From NCBI GenBank assembly GCA_902555585.1, contig CACDSY010000005.1:1-64000 (forward strand): a DNA stretch of 64,000 bases, read 5' to 3'. Source of the stretch: an uncultured Pelagibacteraceae bacterium. Its GTDB lineage: Bacteria; Pseudomonadota; Alphaproteobacteria; Pelagibacterales; Pelagibacteraceae. Position 1 is the first letter of the stretch, and every line of letters starts with the position of its first letter. The notes beneath the pieces are model-generated. The model saw nothing but the letters and a program-made list of their open reading frames with translations. It did not search any database and was not told the DNA's origin. The translations under genes and the position numbers were made by a program. Shown piece after piece: positions 38,136 to 47,326 of this stretch.

Positions 38136-38162
38136 TTTATAAGATAGCTTTTTAGATGTCAA
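38136..38162 (-). promoter_or_regulatory. Promoter of metX-metW-gloB
   Basis: On the minus strand a perfect TTGACA (38162-38157) is followed after 15 bases by TATAAA (38141-38136). The spacing is slightly short, but the start of transcription would fall at about 38129, right at the 5' edge of the SAM-II aptamer, which is where it should be. Confidence 0.6.
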
Positions 38163-38226
38163 TTTTTTTAGAATTATTGATTGTATTATCTAATTATCTG
38201 ACTATTTATTAATAAAATTAAGCATC

Positions 38227-39312
38227 ATGAATACTCCATTATTTAGAAAATTAAACCTAGAGGCCTACAAGCCAGGAAGATCTTTCTTAAATAAAAAAAA
38301 AAGTATTATAAAACTATCAGCTAATGAATCTGCCTTAGGCATGAGTAAAAATGCCAATAAAGCAATAATAAAATCCAAAAATAATTTATCAAAGTATCCT
38401 GATGGGAAATTTAAGGAATTAACATCCACAATTTCACAAAAATATAATTGCAACCAAAATCAGATTATCTGTGGATCTGGATCTGACGAAATTATTCAAA
38501 TGCTTTGTCAATTATTTTTGAATAAAGGAGATGAAGTAGTCGTGCCAGAGTACAGTTTTTTAATGTACAGAATTTATGCAAAAATAGTAGGAGCAAAAGT
38601 TATATTTTCTAAAGAAAAAAATTTTAAAGTATCAAATGATGAAATTATAAAAAAAACAACTAATAGAACTAAGATTGTATTTATAGCTAATCCAAATAAT
38701 CCTACAGGCACATATATTTCTAAAAATCAACTGTTAGACCTAAGAAAGCGATTAAATAAAAAAATTTTATTGGTAGTTGATGATGCATATTATGAATATA
38801 TGTTAAATAAAGATTATAGATCAGGCCTGGAACTTTTTAAAAATCAAAATAACGTATTTGTATTAAGAACTTTTTCAAAAATTTATGGTCTTGCATCTCT
38901 CAGAGTTGGATGGGGTTATGGAAGTAAAAAAATTGTAGATGCTTTATATAAAATTAAACCACCATTTAATGTAAATATGATAGCACAGGAATGTGCAGTT
39001 GAATCTCTTAAAGATAAAAGTTTTATAAAAAAATCTGTAAAACATAATTTAGATTGGGCTAGAAAAATAAAAAAAATAATGAATTCTTATAGTATTCAAA
39101 CAAATGAAATTGGACCAAATTTTTTTCTTTTAGACTTTAAACGTTGTAAATTAAATGCAAGCTTTGTAGAGAAAAATCTTGAAAAATCAGGAATTATTCT
39201 TAGAGAGATGAATTCGTATGGTATTAAAAATTGTTTAAGGCTTACAATTGGAAATGTGAAAGAAAATTTACTTTTTATTAAACAGATGAAAAAAATTTTT
39301 AAAAATGTTTAA
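38227..39312 (+). CDS. hisC: Histidinol-phosphate aminotransferase family protein
   Basis: Class II-fold PLP aminotransferase, 361 residues. The family motifs are ICGSGSDEIIQML, ANPNNPTGTYIS, DDAYYEYM, and the PLP lysine in RTFSKIYGLASLRVGWG (Lys218). HisC-like enzymes in organisms with few aminotransferases often act on both histidinol phosphate and aromatic 2-oxo acids, and this one overlaps tyrA by 8 bp, so a role in tyrosine or phenylalanine synthesis is likely alongside or instead of histidine. The 65 bp between the divergent metX promoter and this gene are AT-rich, with no clear -10/-35 pair. Confidence 0.88.
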   Translation: MNTPLFRKLNLEAYKPGRSFLNKKKSIIKLSANESALGMSKNANKAIIKSKNNLSKYPDGKFKELTSTISQKYNCNQNQIICGSGSDEIIQMLCQLFLNKGDEVVVPEYSFLMYRIYAKIVGAKVIFSKEKNFKVSNDEIIKKTTNRTKIVFIANPNNPTGTYISKNQLLDLRKRLNKKILLVVDDAYYEYMLNKDYRSGLELFKNQNNVFVLRTFSKIYGLASLRVGWGYGSKKIVDALYKIKPPFNVNMIAQECAVESLKDKSFIKKSVKHNLDWARKIKKIMNSYSIQTNEIGPNFFLLDFKRCKLNASFVEKNLEKSGIILREMNSYGIKNCLRLTIGNVKENLLFIKQMKKIFKNV

Positions 39313-40204
39313 AAATATGTTAATTGTTGGTTGTGGATTAATTGGATCTTCAATTTTAAGGGCATCTATAAATAAAAAAACTTCTAAAAACTTTTTTGTT
39401 TTCGAAAAATCAAAAAAAAATATTAGAGAAGTCAAAAAAATAAATAAAAAAATAATTATTTTAAAGAAATTAGATAATAAAATCTCAGATATTGATCTTA
39501 TTATACTTGCAACTCCGATGAGTCAGTATGAAAGAGTTATCCCATATTTAAATAAGTATTTAAGTAAAAAATCTTTAATTACCGATGTAGGCTCTACAAA
39601 GGAAAATATTAGAAAATTAAAAAATATTTGCCTTTCAAAGTCACTTGACTGGATTATGAGTCATCCGATATCTGGATCAGAGGTAAGCGGACCAAAGTAT
39701 GGAAGTAAAAGTCTATTTATTAATAAATGGTGTATAGTTTTTAGCGACAAAAACAAAATTAAACAGAGAAAATTGGTTAATTTTTGGAAAAAGATTGGTT
39801 CTAAAGTAATAATTATGGATGAGAAAGTTCATGATAAGATATTTTCAATTACAAGTCATTTACCCCACTTAATAGCCTACAATTTAATAAAGACCGCCCA
39901 AGATTTTCAAAAAACTCAAAAAACAGATGTAATTAAATTTAGTGCGGGAGGGTTAAGAGATTTTTCAAGAATAGCTGCATCAAACGAAATAATGTGGAGA
40001 GATATTTTTTTTCAGAACAAAAAAAATGTTGTTAGTGCAATAAACTTATTTATTAAAAATTTAAAATCTTTTAAAAAAAATATTGAAAATTTAGATGACA
40101 ATACATTGAGGAAAAAATTAGTAAATTCAAAAAAAGTAAGACAACAAATACTAAATTTAAAACAAGATGTAGCAAAACCAGATTTTGGAAGAGATCAAAA
40201 CTAA
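39305..40204 (+). CDS. tyrA: Prephenate/arogenate dehydrogenase
   Basis: NAD(P)-dependent oxidative decarboxylation in tyrosine synthesis. The 299-residue protein has an N-terminal dinucleotide motif GCGLIGSSI, ILATPMSQYERVI, DVGSTKENI, MSHPISGSEVSGP, and the helical dimerisation half with SHLPHLIAYNL. It is a stand-alone enzyme without chorismate mutase or ACT domain. Its TAA stop sits inside a CTAA shared with the convergent NlpC/P60 gene. Confidence 0.93.
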   Translation: MFKNMLIVGCGLIGSSILRASINKKTSKNFFVFEKSKKNIREVKKINKKIIILKKLDNKISDIDLIILATPMSQYERVIPYLNKYLSKKSLITDVGSTKENIRKLKNICLSKSLDWIMSHPISGSEVSGPKYGSKSLFINKWCIVFSDKNKIKQRKLVNFWKKIGSKVIIMDEKVHDKIFSITSHLPHLIAYNLIKTAQDFQKTQKTDVIKFSAGGLRDFSRIAASNEIMWRDIFFQNKKNVVSAINLFIKNLKSFKKNIENLDDNTLRKKLVNSKKVRQQILNLKQDVAKPDFGRDQN

Positions 40205-40956
40205 ATAGATATAATTTTAATCACTTTTAATTTTGCGGTTTCTTCAATTAATTTAATGGTTTTTATTATTGGCATTATTAATACTTTCTTCCTTGGACCG
40301 TATGCATGAATTAATTCACGCTTATTTAAACAGATGGCTACATGTCCCTTCCAAAAAATGATATCACCTTTTTTTAAAAATTTTTTATTCTTAACTCCTT
40401 TTTTGATTTTAACTTGATCTTTTGTGTCCCTTGGAAAGAACTTGTTGTTATATTTATAAAAAATTTGAAGTAATGATGAACAATCAATGCCTTCAAAAGT
40501 TTTACCACCCCACTTATATTTAATATTCAAAAAAAGTTTTAATATTTTACTAAAATTATAATTTCTTTTATTTATCATTTCTAGTTCATTTAACTTTACC
40601 CACTTATTTTTCTCAAACATTCCAAAATTATTTTTTTTTTTTAGAATCTGAATCTCAGATGAGAATGGAAGGTATTTTTTTGTTGAAAATTGATTAGTAT
40701 TTTTTGGTTGATAATAAATTTTTGATTTCAATTTATTAACTTTATGAGTTTTGTTTAAAACATTATTAAATTTATTGATCTTTATAAAACCTATGTAATT
40801 ATCAAAATCAGTTTTAATCTTAAAAAAATCTTTCTTTCTTCCTATTACACTAAATTTTTCACCGTATACTAATTGAGTGCTTATATTCGATTTCTTTGAG
40901 GCCAGCTCATAAACGTTTAAAACGTAACTCTTACAAAAATAACTATTTTGCACCAA
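40201..40956 (-). CDS. NlpC/P60 family cysteine peptidase with SH3-like N-terminus
   Basis: Probable cell-wall peptide hydrolase of 251 residues. The C-terminal NlpC/P60 domain is clear: catalytic Cys in GIDCSSLLQIFYKY, His in GHVAICLN and the third residue His in ELIHAYG. The N-terminal half looks like bacterial SH3 repeats (ELASKKSNISTQLVYGE, then FKIKTDFDNYIGFI). I see no signal peptide, so it may act in the cytosol on imported muropeptides. The frame opens at TTG 40956; GTG 40953 is equally possible. It overlaps the AmpG-like transporter gene by 14 bp, which supports a shared muropeptide role. Confidence 0.88.
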   Translation of the reverse strand: MVQNSYFCKSYVLNVYELASKKSNISTQLVYGEKFSVIGRKKDFFKIKTDFDNYIGFIKINKFNNVLNKTHKVNKLKSKIYYQPKNTNQFSTKKYLPFSSEIQILKKKNNFGMFEKNKWVKLNELEMINKRNYNFSKILKLFLNIKYKWGGKTFEGIDCSSLLQIFYKYNNKFFPRDTKDQVKIKKGVKNKKFLKKGDIIFWKGHVAICLNKRELIHAYGPRKKVLIMPIIKTIKLIEETAKLKVIKIISI

Positions 40957-42316
40957 TTTTTACTTTATTCTTTATTAACCATAGACAAATTAATGATGGA
41001 ATCACCATTATGGTTGTTATTATAAAAAATGTACCCCAATCTCCATTTAACCAATCTACTAACGCACCTGAGGAAGAGGCAAGAGTAGTTCTTCCAGCAG
41101 TCCCTATAGATGCCAGTAATGCATATTGAGTTGCCGTATAGGTCCTATCTACTAGTAAAGAAATAAAGGCAACAAATGCAACTGTTGCAAATGCAGCTGT
41201 TATATCATCAGCTATTACAGCTATCGCAAACAATAACTCTGATTTCCCTGTCCAAGCCAATAGTGCAAAAAGTAAATTAGTTACAGCCATCAAGCCTCCA
41301 GCAAAAAACATAGTTTTAACTGTCCCAGCTCTCATCGCCATTACACCACCTATTAAAGTGAAAACGACAGTAGTTATCCATCCTAATCCTTTGGAGTAAA
41401 TAGCTATTTGTCCTTTTGAAAATCCAATTTCTTTGTAAAAAACTATAGACATGCGTCCTAAAAATGCCTCACCTATTTTAAATAAAAACACAAATCCTAA
41501 AATCCCAACTGCAATTGCAAAACCATTTTTTTTGAAAAAACTTACTATTGGTCCACCAATAGTTCCTGAAATGTAAGCAATAAAATTTGTTAAAACATTA
41601 TTTGATCCAAGTTTGTTTATAATTATTTGATCTGTTTCTTTTTGATTATTTTGTCTGTTATTATCAATTGGTTCATGAACAAACATTAAAAAAATATTCA
41701 TTAGAATAATTAAAATACTTAAAACTAAAAAAGTAGCTTGCCAATAATCTGCCACTCCCATATTTTGAAAAAATTCAGCAGTAAATAATGCTACAACGCC
41801 TCCTAATTTATAACCAGTCCACCAACCAACTACTGCCATAGCTGCACCTGCTGCCATGGATTTTCCCTCATTTGCATCAATTTGTTCAATTCTTAACGCA
41901 TCAACAGTTATATCTTGGGTTGCAGAAGCTATCGCAATTATTAATCCAACACTAATCAAAAGTGCTAAATTTTGTGTAGGATTTATAAAACTCCAAACTA
42001 TCAAGCTGAGTAAAATGATTAATTGCATTAAGACAATCCAACCTCGTCTATGTCCTAATTTTTTTGTCAAAAGTGGAATTTGTATTCTATCAATTATTGG
42101 AGCCCATAAATAATTAAATGCATACACTCCAAATATTAATCCTGCCCAACCAATCGTTGATCTACTTAATCCCTCTTCTTTTAGCCAAAGACTTAGACTA
42201 CTTGCGATTAATACCCATGGAAAACCACTTATTGCCCCTAGAAGCAATATTCTTAACATCCTTATATCTTTATAAACTAATAATGAGTCAACCCAGCTCT
42301 GTTTTGTTTCAGACAT
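40943..42316 (-). CDS. AmpG-like major facilitator transporter
   Basis: Membrane transporter of about 457 residues with twelve or more hydrophobic helices, of the AmpG/PAT branch of the MFS, which in other bacteria imports anhydro-muropeptides from cell-wall turnover. The N-terminus (WLKEEGLSRSTIGW, then YAFNYLWAPIIDR) and GHRRGWIV resemble AmpG. A frame opens at 42331, but ATG 42316 is preceded by a strong GGAGG eight bases upstream and forms TAATG with the trkH stop, so 42316 is chosen. Substrate is inferred. Confidence 0.82.
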   Translation of the reverse strand: MSETKQSWVDSLLVYKDIRMLRILLLGAISGFPWVLIASSLSLWLKEEGLSRSTIGWAGLIFGVYAFNYLWAPIIDRIQIPLLTKKLGHRRGWIVLMQLIILLSLIVWSFINPTQNLALLISVGLIIAIASATQDITVDALRIEQIDANEGKSMAAGAAMAVVGWWTGYKLGGVVALFTAEFFQNMGVADYWQATFLVLSILIILMNIFLMFVHEPIDNNRQNNQKETDQIIINKLGSNNVLTNFIAYISGTIGGPIVSFFKKNGFAIAVGILGFVFLFKIGEAFLGRMSIVFYKEIGFSKGQIAIYSKGLGWITTVVFTLIGGVMAMRAGTVKTMFFAGGLMAVTNLLFALLAWTGKSELLFAIAVIADDITAAFATVAFVAFISLLVDRTYTATQYALLASIGTAGRTTLASSSGALVDWLNGDWGTFFIITTIMVIPSLICLWLIKNKVKIGAK

Positions 42317-42329
42317 TAATATTTCCTCC
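42314..42329 (-). promoter_or_regulatory. Strong Shine-Dalgarno deciding the AmpG-like start
   Basis: Minus-strand GGAGG followed by AAATATTA and ATG. Most genes here have weak or no Shine-Dalgarno, so this one stands out. It marks ATG 42316 rather than the in-frame ATG 42331, whose codons the ribosome site itself overlaps. Confidence 0.7.
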
Positions 42330-43764
42330 AAAATGATGGAATAAACAATACTAATACGGCAAATAATTCTAATCTACCTAAAATCATCGCTATGCTTAAA
42401 ATCCATTTTGAAAAATTAGATAAATTAGCAAAATTACCATTTGGACCTATAATATCACCTAAACCTGGTCCCACATTTGATATTGACGTTGCGGCAGCGG
42501 ATATAGATGTTGTCAAATCTAAACCACTAATTGATAGAAGAGCTGTTATAATAAAAAAAATTACAATATATAGGAATATAAACGAAATAATTGATGCTAA
42601 AAATTTTTCATCGATATTGTTATTTTCATATTTAATTCTGAATATACCTCTTGGATAAATAACTTTCTTTAATTGCACGGAAATAAATTGGAATAAAATT
42701 TGGACTCTAAATATCTTAATTCCACAGGCTGTAGAGCCTGCACAACCACCAACAAACATTAGAATAAGAAAATAAATTAATGGGAATTGACCCCAATCAC
42801 TAAAGTTTTGAGTTACATAACCAGTACCTGTTAAAATCGATATTACATTAAATGTAACTGACCTTATGCTAGTATCAATAAAACTTTGATTTTTTGTAAA
42901 CAGATATAGATACATTAAAAGAATTGAAAAAAGGACAATCTTTATAAAAGTTTTTATCTGTGTATCATTAAAAAATATTTTTTTGTCTCCATTTAAGTAC
43001 TTGATGTAGGCAATAAATGGAATACTTCCTAGAATTATAAATATAATTGATGTAAATTCGATAAGCGAACTATCAAAATAGCCAATAGATTCATTATAAT
43101 TTGAGAAACCTCCTGTCGCAATTGTTGTCATTGAGTGAACAACACTGTCAAAAAAGTTCATACCAAATATTTTATAAAATAATGCACATATAAAAGTTAA
43201 TCCGGAGTATACTAAGATCAATCTTAATGCTATTTCTTTTGATCTAGGTAAAATTTTTTCTGGGGTATCACTCGTGGATATAATAAACAACTGCATTCCA
43301 CCAATATTCATAAGTGGCATTAAAGTAATTGCCATCACAATGATTCCAATACCGCCTAACCATTGAAGCATTCCCCTCCAGAGTAAGATACTTTTTGGAG
43401 TTTCATTTAAATTTGTAATTATAGTTGATCCAGTTGTGGTAATACCTGACATGCTCTCAAAAAAAGCGTCTGTAGCACTTAAACTTATCTCAGAAAATAC
43501 AAATGGAAGTGAGCCAAAAATAGCAATACTCAACCAAGATAGTGCTGTTAAAAGAAAAGCTTGAGGTAAGCTAATTTTTTTATCATGATCTAAATTTGAC
43601 AGTAAAAAGAGGATTCCAAATATAACAGTTACAATTCCAGAACTTATAAAACCCGAGTCAAGTTCATCATAAAAAAACTGCGTTAAAATTGGCGCAATCA
43701 TCGATAAACCTAAAATAATTTGTAAAATTCCTAGGGTAAAAAAAACTGTTTTATAATTGGACAT
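42316..43764 (-). CDS. trkH: Trk potassium uptake membrane subunit TrkH
   Basis: Potassium channel-like subunit, 482 residues, with about ten membrane helices and four P-loop repeats. Recognisable pieces are SGITTTGSTI (first filter region), MTTIATGGFSNYNES, ILTGTGYVTQNFSDWG and AATSISNVGPGLG, together giving the four selectivity segments. A regulatory TrkA is not in this window. It starts the trkH-ampG-NlpC/P60 minus-strand operon. The start region carries a short duplication. Confidence 0.93.
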   Translation of the reverse strand: MSNYKTVFFTLGILQIILGLSMIAPILTQFFYDELDSGFISSGIVTVIFGILFLLSNLDHDKKISLPQAFLLTALSWLSIAIFGSLPFVFSEISLSATDAFFESMSGITTTGSTIITNLNETPKSILLWRGMLQWLGGIGIIVMAITLMPLMNIGGMQLFIISTSDTPEKILPRSKEIALRLILVYSGLTFICALFYKIFGMNFFDSVVHSMTTIATGGFSNYNESIGYFDSSLIEFTSIIFIILGSIPFIAYIKYLNGDKKIFFNDTQIKTFIKIVLFSILLMYLYLFTKNQSFIDTSIRSVTFNVISILTGTGYVTQNFSDWGQFPLIYFLILMFVGGCAGSTACGIKIFRVQILFQFISVQLKKVIYPRGIFRIKYENNNIDEKFLASIISFIFLYIVIFFIITALLSISGLDLTTSISAAATSISNVGPGLGDIIGPNGNFANLSNFSKWILSIAMILGRLELFAVLVLFIPSFWRKY

Positions 43765-43778
43765 TTTGATTGGACATT
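43756..43778 (-). repeat. 10-bp direct repeat across the trkH start codon
   Basis: ATTGGACATT occurs at 43756-43765 and again at 43769-43778, 13 bases apart. On the minus strand each copy contains ATGTCCAAT, so the trkH start is duplicated out of frame. The upstream ATG would open a short frame (MSNQNVQL then stop) that overlaps the true start. Confidence 0.8.
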
Positions 43779-43850
43779 ATTTTATGGTAAATAAATTTCA
43801 ACTCTATAAGAATTATTAAAAACGTTATTTTATAGGCTGTTTAATTAAAA

Positions 43851-45419
43851 GTGATAGATAAAACTAACATAGACAAAACAAATGCTTGGCCCTTTGTTGA
43901 AGCTAAAAAGCTTCTAAGAGAGAGAAAAAAAAATATTGAAAATAAGGGAAAAATTATTCTTCAAACAGGATATGGTCCGAGCGGCTTACCACACATTGGT
44001 ACATTTGGTGAAGTGGCAAGAACCTCAATGATTGTTAATGCTTTAAACCATTTATCAGACTTTCCTAAAGAAATAATTACTTTTTCTGACGATATGGATG
44101 GACTAAGAAAAGTTCCTGAAAATATTCCTAATCCTAAAAAACTTGAAGAAAACCTTCACAAACCCTTAACTCAAGTTCCAGATCCTTTTGGAAAATTTAA
44201 CAGTTTTGGTGAACATAATAATGAAATGTTAAAAACTTTTTTAGATAAATTTAGGTTTGAATATAGTTTTAAAAGTTCATCAGTTTTATATAAGTCTGGT
44301 TTTTTCAATGATACATTAAAATTAATTTTAGAAAACTATGAAGGAATAATGAATATAATTATTCCCACTCTCGGTAAAGAAAGACAAAAAACATATTCTC
44401 CATTTTTACCAATATGTCCGGATACAGGGGTTGTATTAGAAATACCAGTCTCAGAATTAGATATTAAAAATTTAAAAATAATTTTTGATAACAATGGTAA
44501 AAAATTAGAACAAAGTATTTTAGATGGAAATTGTAAATTACAATGGAAAGTAGATTGGGCTATGAGATGGTATGCCCTTGATGTAGATTTTGAAATGTAT
44601 GGTAAAGATTTGATTGAGAGTGCAATTTTATCAACAAAGATCATAAAACTATTAGGTAAGCCAAATCCATCTGGTTTTGCATATGAGTTATTTTTAGATG
44701 AAAAAGGTGAAAAAATATCTAAGTCAAAAGGGAATGGTATTACAATCGATCAATGGTTAGAGTATGCATCACCTGAAAGCCTCTCTTTGTATATGTATCA
44801 AAATCCAAAAAGAGCAAAAAAACTTTATAGAGAAGTAGTACCAAAGGCTGTAGATGAATATCTTGATTTTATTGAAAAAGGTAAAACTCAAAACGAACTT
44901 CAAAAACTAATGAACCCTGTTTGGCATGTTCATAATTCGGTAATGCCAGAAGAAAATTCAATTATGTCCTTCTCAATGCTTTTAAATTTAGTTGAGACCA
45001 GCAATGCTGATAGTAAAGAATTACTTTGGAAGTTTGTAAAAAAATATAAGAAAGATATTAATGAGGAAATGCATCCTATTTTTGATAAGTTAATATCTTA
45101 TGCAATTAAATATTTTAATGACTTTATAAAATCTAAAAAAATTTATAAAAAACCAAATGAAAGCGAAAAAATTGCTTTAAACGCTTTAGTAAAATCTTTA
45201 GATAACTGCGATGACGCAATGAAACCAGAGGACATTCAGACTACAATTTATACAGTCGGTAAAGAAAATGGCTATAAAGAAAATTTGCGTGATTGGTTCA
45301 AGTTAATATATGAGGTAGTTTTTGGAGTGGAAAATGGGCCTCGATTTGGTTTTTTTATAAGCTTTTTTGGGGTTCAAGAAACTAAAGAATTAATAAAAGG
45401 TAAATTAGAAAATGTTTAA
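43851..45419 (+). CDS. lysK: Lysyl-tRNA synthetase, class I
   Basis: Class I LysRS, found in archaea and some alphaproteobacteria in place of the usual class II enzyme. The 522-residue protein has the HIGH-type motif LPHIGTFGEV near residue 50 and the KMSKS-type KISKSKGNG near residue 292. The start is GTG 43851. The 86-bp divergent gap to trkH is AT-rich with no certain promoter. The stop overlaps pyrD by 8 bp. Confidence 0.95.
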   Translation: MIDKTNIDKTNAWPFVEAKKLLRERKKNIENKGKIILQTGYGPSGLPHIGTFGEVARTSMIVNALNHLSDFPKEIITFSDDMDGLRKVPENIPNPKKLEENLHKPLTQVPDPFGKFNSFGEHNNEMLKTFLDKFRFEYSFKSSSVLYKSGFFNDTLKLILENYEGIMNIIIPTLGKERQKTYSPFLPICPDTGVVLEIPVSELDIKNLKIIFDNNGKKLEQSILDGNCKLQWKVDWAMRWYALDVDFEMYGKDLIESAILSTKIIKLLGKPNPSGFAYELFLDEKGEKISKSKGNGITIDQWLEYASPESLSLYMYQNPKRAKKLYREVVPKAVDEYLDFIEKGKTQNELQKLMNPVWHVHNSVMPEENSIMSFSMLLNLVETSNADSKELLWKFVKKYKKDINEEMHPIFDKLISYAIKYFNDFIKSKKIYKKPNESEKIALNALVKSLDNCDDAMKPEDIQTTIYTVGKENGYKENLRDWFKLIYEVVFGVENGPRFGFFISFFGVQETKELIKGKLENV

Positions 45420-46452
45420 TATTTTAAGACCACTAATATTTAAATTTAGCCCTGAGGTAGCTCATTCTTTAGCAATAAAAGCATTAAAATTAAATAATAT
45501 TCCTTATCCAAAACCCAAAGATAATCATATTTTAGAAACGACTTTTTGTGAAAAAAAATTATCTTCACCAATTGGTGTTGCTGCTGGGTTTGATAAAAAT
45601 GCTGAAGTATATAATCCTCTGTTTAATCTTGGATTTGGTTTTGTCGAAGTAGGGACAATTACTCCAAAGCCCCAATTTGGTAACCCTAAACCAAGAGTTT
45701 TTAGACTTGAAGAAGATGAAGCTCTTATAAATAGATTAGGTTTTAATAATTCTGGTTCAGAACAAATTAGTAAGAGAATTAAGGAAAATAATAAAAAAGG
45801 TTTTTTAGGAATAAATATTGGACCAAATAAAGACTCCACTAATAGAGTCGATGATTATTTAATTTGTTTTCGTAAATTTTATAATTTAGCTGATTATATA
45901 ACTATAAACATATCCTCACCAAATACAGAAAATTTAAGAAACTTTCATAACCAGGATGAACTCAATTCATTGATTGACAAACTAAAAAATGAAAAAAAAG
46001 AGTTAAATTCAAACATTCCACTAGCAATCAAAGTCTCACCTGATCTTAATGATGATCAGATTAATGAAGTATCCAAGATTATTATGGATCAAGAAATAGG
46101 AATTATTATTGTTTCCAACACCACAGACAAGAATAGAGAAAATTTAAAAAATATAAATAAATTGGAAAAGGGTGGACTGTCAGGAAAACCAATTGAAAAA
46201 ATTTCAAATGAGGCAATTTCTAAATTTTATAAAATTCTAAAAAATAAAACAAAAATAATAGGAGTTGGCGGTGTTAGCAATGGACAAGATGCTTTTGAAA
46301 AAATCACTTCTGGTGCAACACTTGTTCAATTATATACTGGAATGGTGTATAGAGGTCCTCGTATAGCTTCAAAAATAAGTAAAGAATTAATTGATTTATT
46401 AAAAAATAAGGGTTTTAAAAATGTTTCAGAGGCTATTGGAACTAAAAATTAA
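45412..46452 (+). CDS. pyrD: Dihydroorotate dehydrogenase (quinone), class 2
   Basis: FMN enzyme of pyrimidine synthesis that passes electrons to the membrane quinone pool. It is 346 residues with a class 2 N-terminal helix (FSPEVAHSLAIKALK), GVAAGFDKNAEVYNPL, the catalytic serine region ITINISSPNTENLR, and IIGVGGVSNGQDAFEKI. It overlaps lysK by 8 bp. Confidence 0.96.
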   Translation: MFNILRPLIFKFSPEVAHSLAIKALKLNNIPYPKPKDNHILETTFCEKKLSSPIGVAAGFDKNAEVYNPLFNLGFGFVEVGTITPKPQFGNPKPRVFRLEEDEALINRLGFNNSGSEQISKRIKENNKKGFLGINIGPNKDSTNRVDDYLICFRKFYNLADYITINISSPNTENLRNFHNQDELNSLIDKLKNEKKELNSNIPLAIKVSPDLNDDQINEVSKIIMDQEIGIIIVSNTTDKNRENLKNINKLEKGGLSGKPIEKISNEAISKFYKILKNKTKIIGVGGVSNGQDAFEKITSGATLVQLYTGMVYRGPRIASKISKELIDLLKNKGFKNVSEAIGTKN

Positions 46453-46454
46453 TC

Positions 46455-46483
46455 TTGACGCGATAAGATTCAGATCCTATATA
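46455..46483 (+). promoter_or_regulatory. Promoter of rpmB-yhhQ
   Basis: TTGACG (46455-46460) and TATATA (46478-46483) are exactly 17 bases apart in the 43-bp pyrD-rpmB gap. The start of transcription would be near 46490, only a few bases before the rpmB ATG, so the leader is very short. Confidence 0.6.
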
Positions 46484-46495
46484 GGCTCATAATTT

Positions 46496-46777
46496 ATGTC
46501 TAAAAAATGCGAACTTACTGGAAAAATCCCACTCAAGGGTCATAACGTTAGTCATGCTAACAATAAGACTAAAAGAAGATTTCTTCCAAATCTAAAAAAA
46601 GTTAAGTTTAAAAGTGAGCTACTTAAGAGAAGTTTAAGATTAACCGTCTCAAATGCTGGTGTTCGATCAGTAGATAAAAAAGGCAGTTTTGACCAATTTC
46701 TTATTTCAGCTAAGTCTAGAGATTTATCATTAAGACTAAAAAAATTAAAAAAATCCTTAGTTAGTAAATCAGCATAA
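46496..46777 (+). CDS. rpmB: 50S ribosomal protein bL28
   Basis: Large-subunit ribosomal protein, 93 residues, beginning [22 protein letters not shown] with [10 protein letters not shown], both hallmarks of bL28, and [17 protein letters not shown] later. It ends in a 1-bp overlap (TAATG) with yhhQ. Confidence 0.97.
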   Translation: MSKKCELTGKIPLKGHNVSHANNKTKRRFLPNLKKVKFKSELLKRSLRLTVSNAGVRSVDKKGSFDQFLISAKSRDLSLRLKKLKKSLVSKSA

Positions 46778-47325
46778 TGAATAGAGTATTTTTAACACTC
46801 TCATTTTTAATGGGATTGGTTGTCTTAGCATCTAATTATTTAGTTCAATTTCCAATTCAATATTATGGTCTTCAAGAAATTCTTACATATGGAGCATTCA
46901 GTTATCCAGTAGCTTTTTTAATAACTGATCTAGCGAATAGATCTTTTGGCAAATTAGTTGCTAGAAAAGTTGTATATATAGGGTTTACAATAGGAATTTT
47001 GTTTACACTAATTTTCTCAACAAATTTTGCAGATTTAATCTCAGTAAGAATAGCAATTGGTTCAGGAACAGCATTTATAATTGCTCAATTACTGGATGTA
47101 CAAATATTTGATCAATTAAGACAAAAAAAATGGTTTATTGCACCACTTGCCTCTTCATTAATTGGTTCTACCGTTGATACATTTTTATTCTTTTCAATTT
47201 CATTTTATGGAACAGGAATACCTTGGGTAACACTTTCCTTAGGAGATTTAGCAGTAAAAATTTTTGTAGCTTTAATAATGTTGATACCTTTTAGATTATT
47301 ATTAGGTACTTTAAAAGCTGCATAA
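46777..47325 (+). CDS. yhhQ: Queuosine precursor transporter (YhhQ/VUT family)
   Basis: Membrane protein of 182 residues with six hydrophobic helices, of the DUF165/YhhQ family that in E. coli takes up 7-cyano-7-deazaguanine-type queuosine precursors. Family traits are VAFLITDLANRSFGK near residue 46, QLLDVQIFDQLRQKKW near 106 and GSTVDTFLFF near 129. It is co-transcribed with rpmB. Substrate is from family knowledge only. Confidence 0.85.
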   Translation: MNRVFLTLSFLMGLVVLASNYLVQFPIQYYGLQEILTYGAFSYPVAFLITDLANRSFGKLVARKVVYIGFTIGILFTLIFSTNFADLISVRIAIGSGTAFIIAQLLDVQIFDQLRQKKWFIAPLASSLIGSTVDTFLFFSISFYGTGIPWVTLSLGDLAVKIFVALIMLIPFRLLLGTLKAA

Positions 47326-47326
47326 T

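Noticed and set aside
43851..45419. Recent archaeal transfer suggested by class I LysRS
   Set aside because: Class I LysRS is long established in many alphaproteobacteria, and codon use matches the surroundings.
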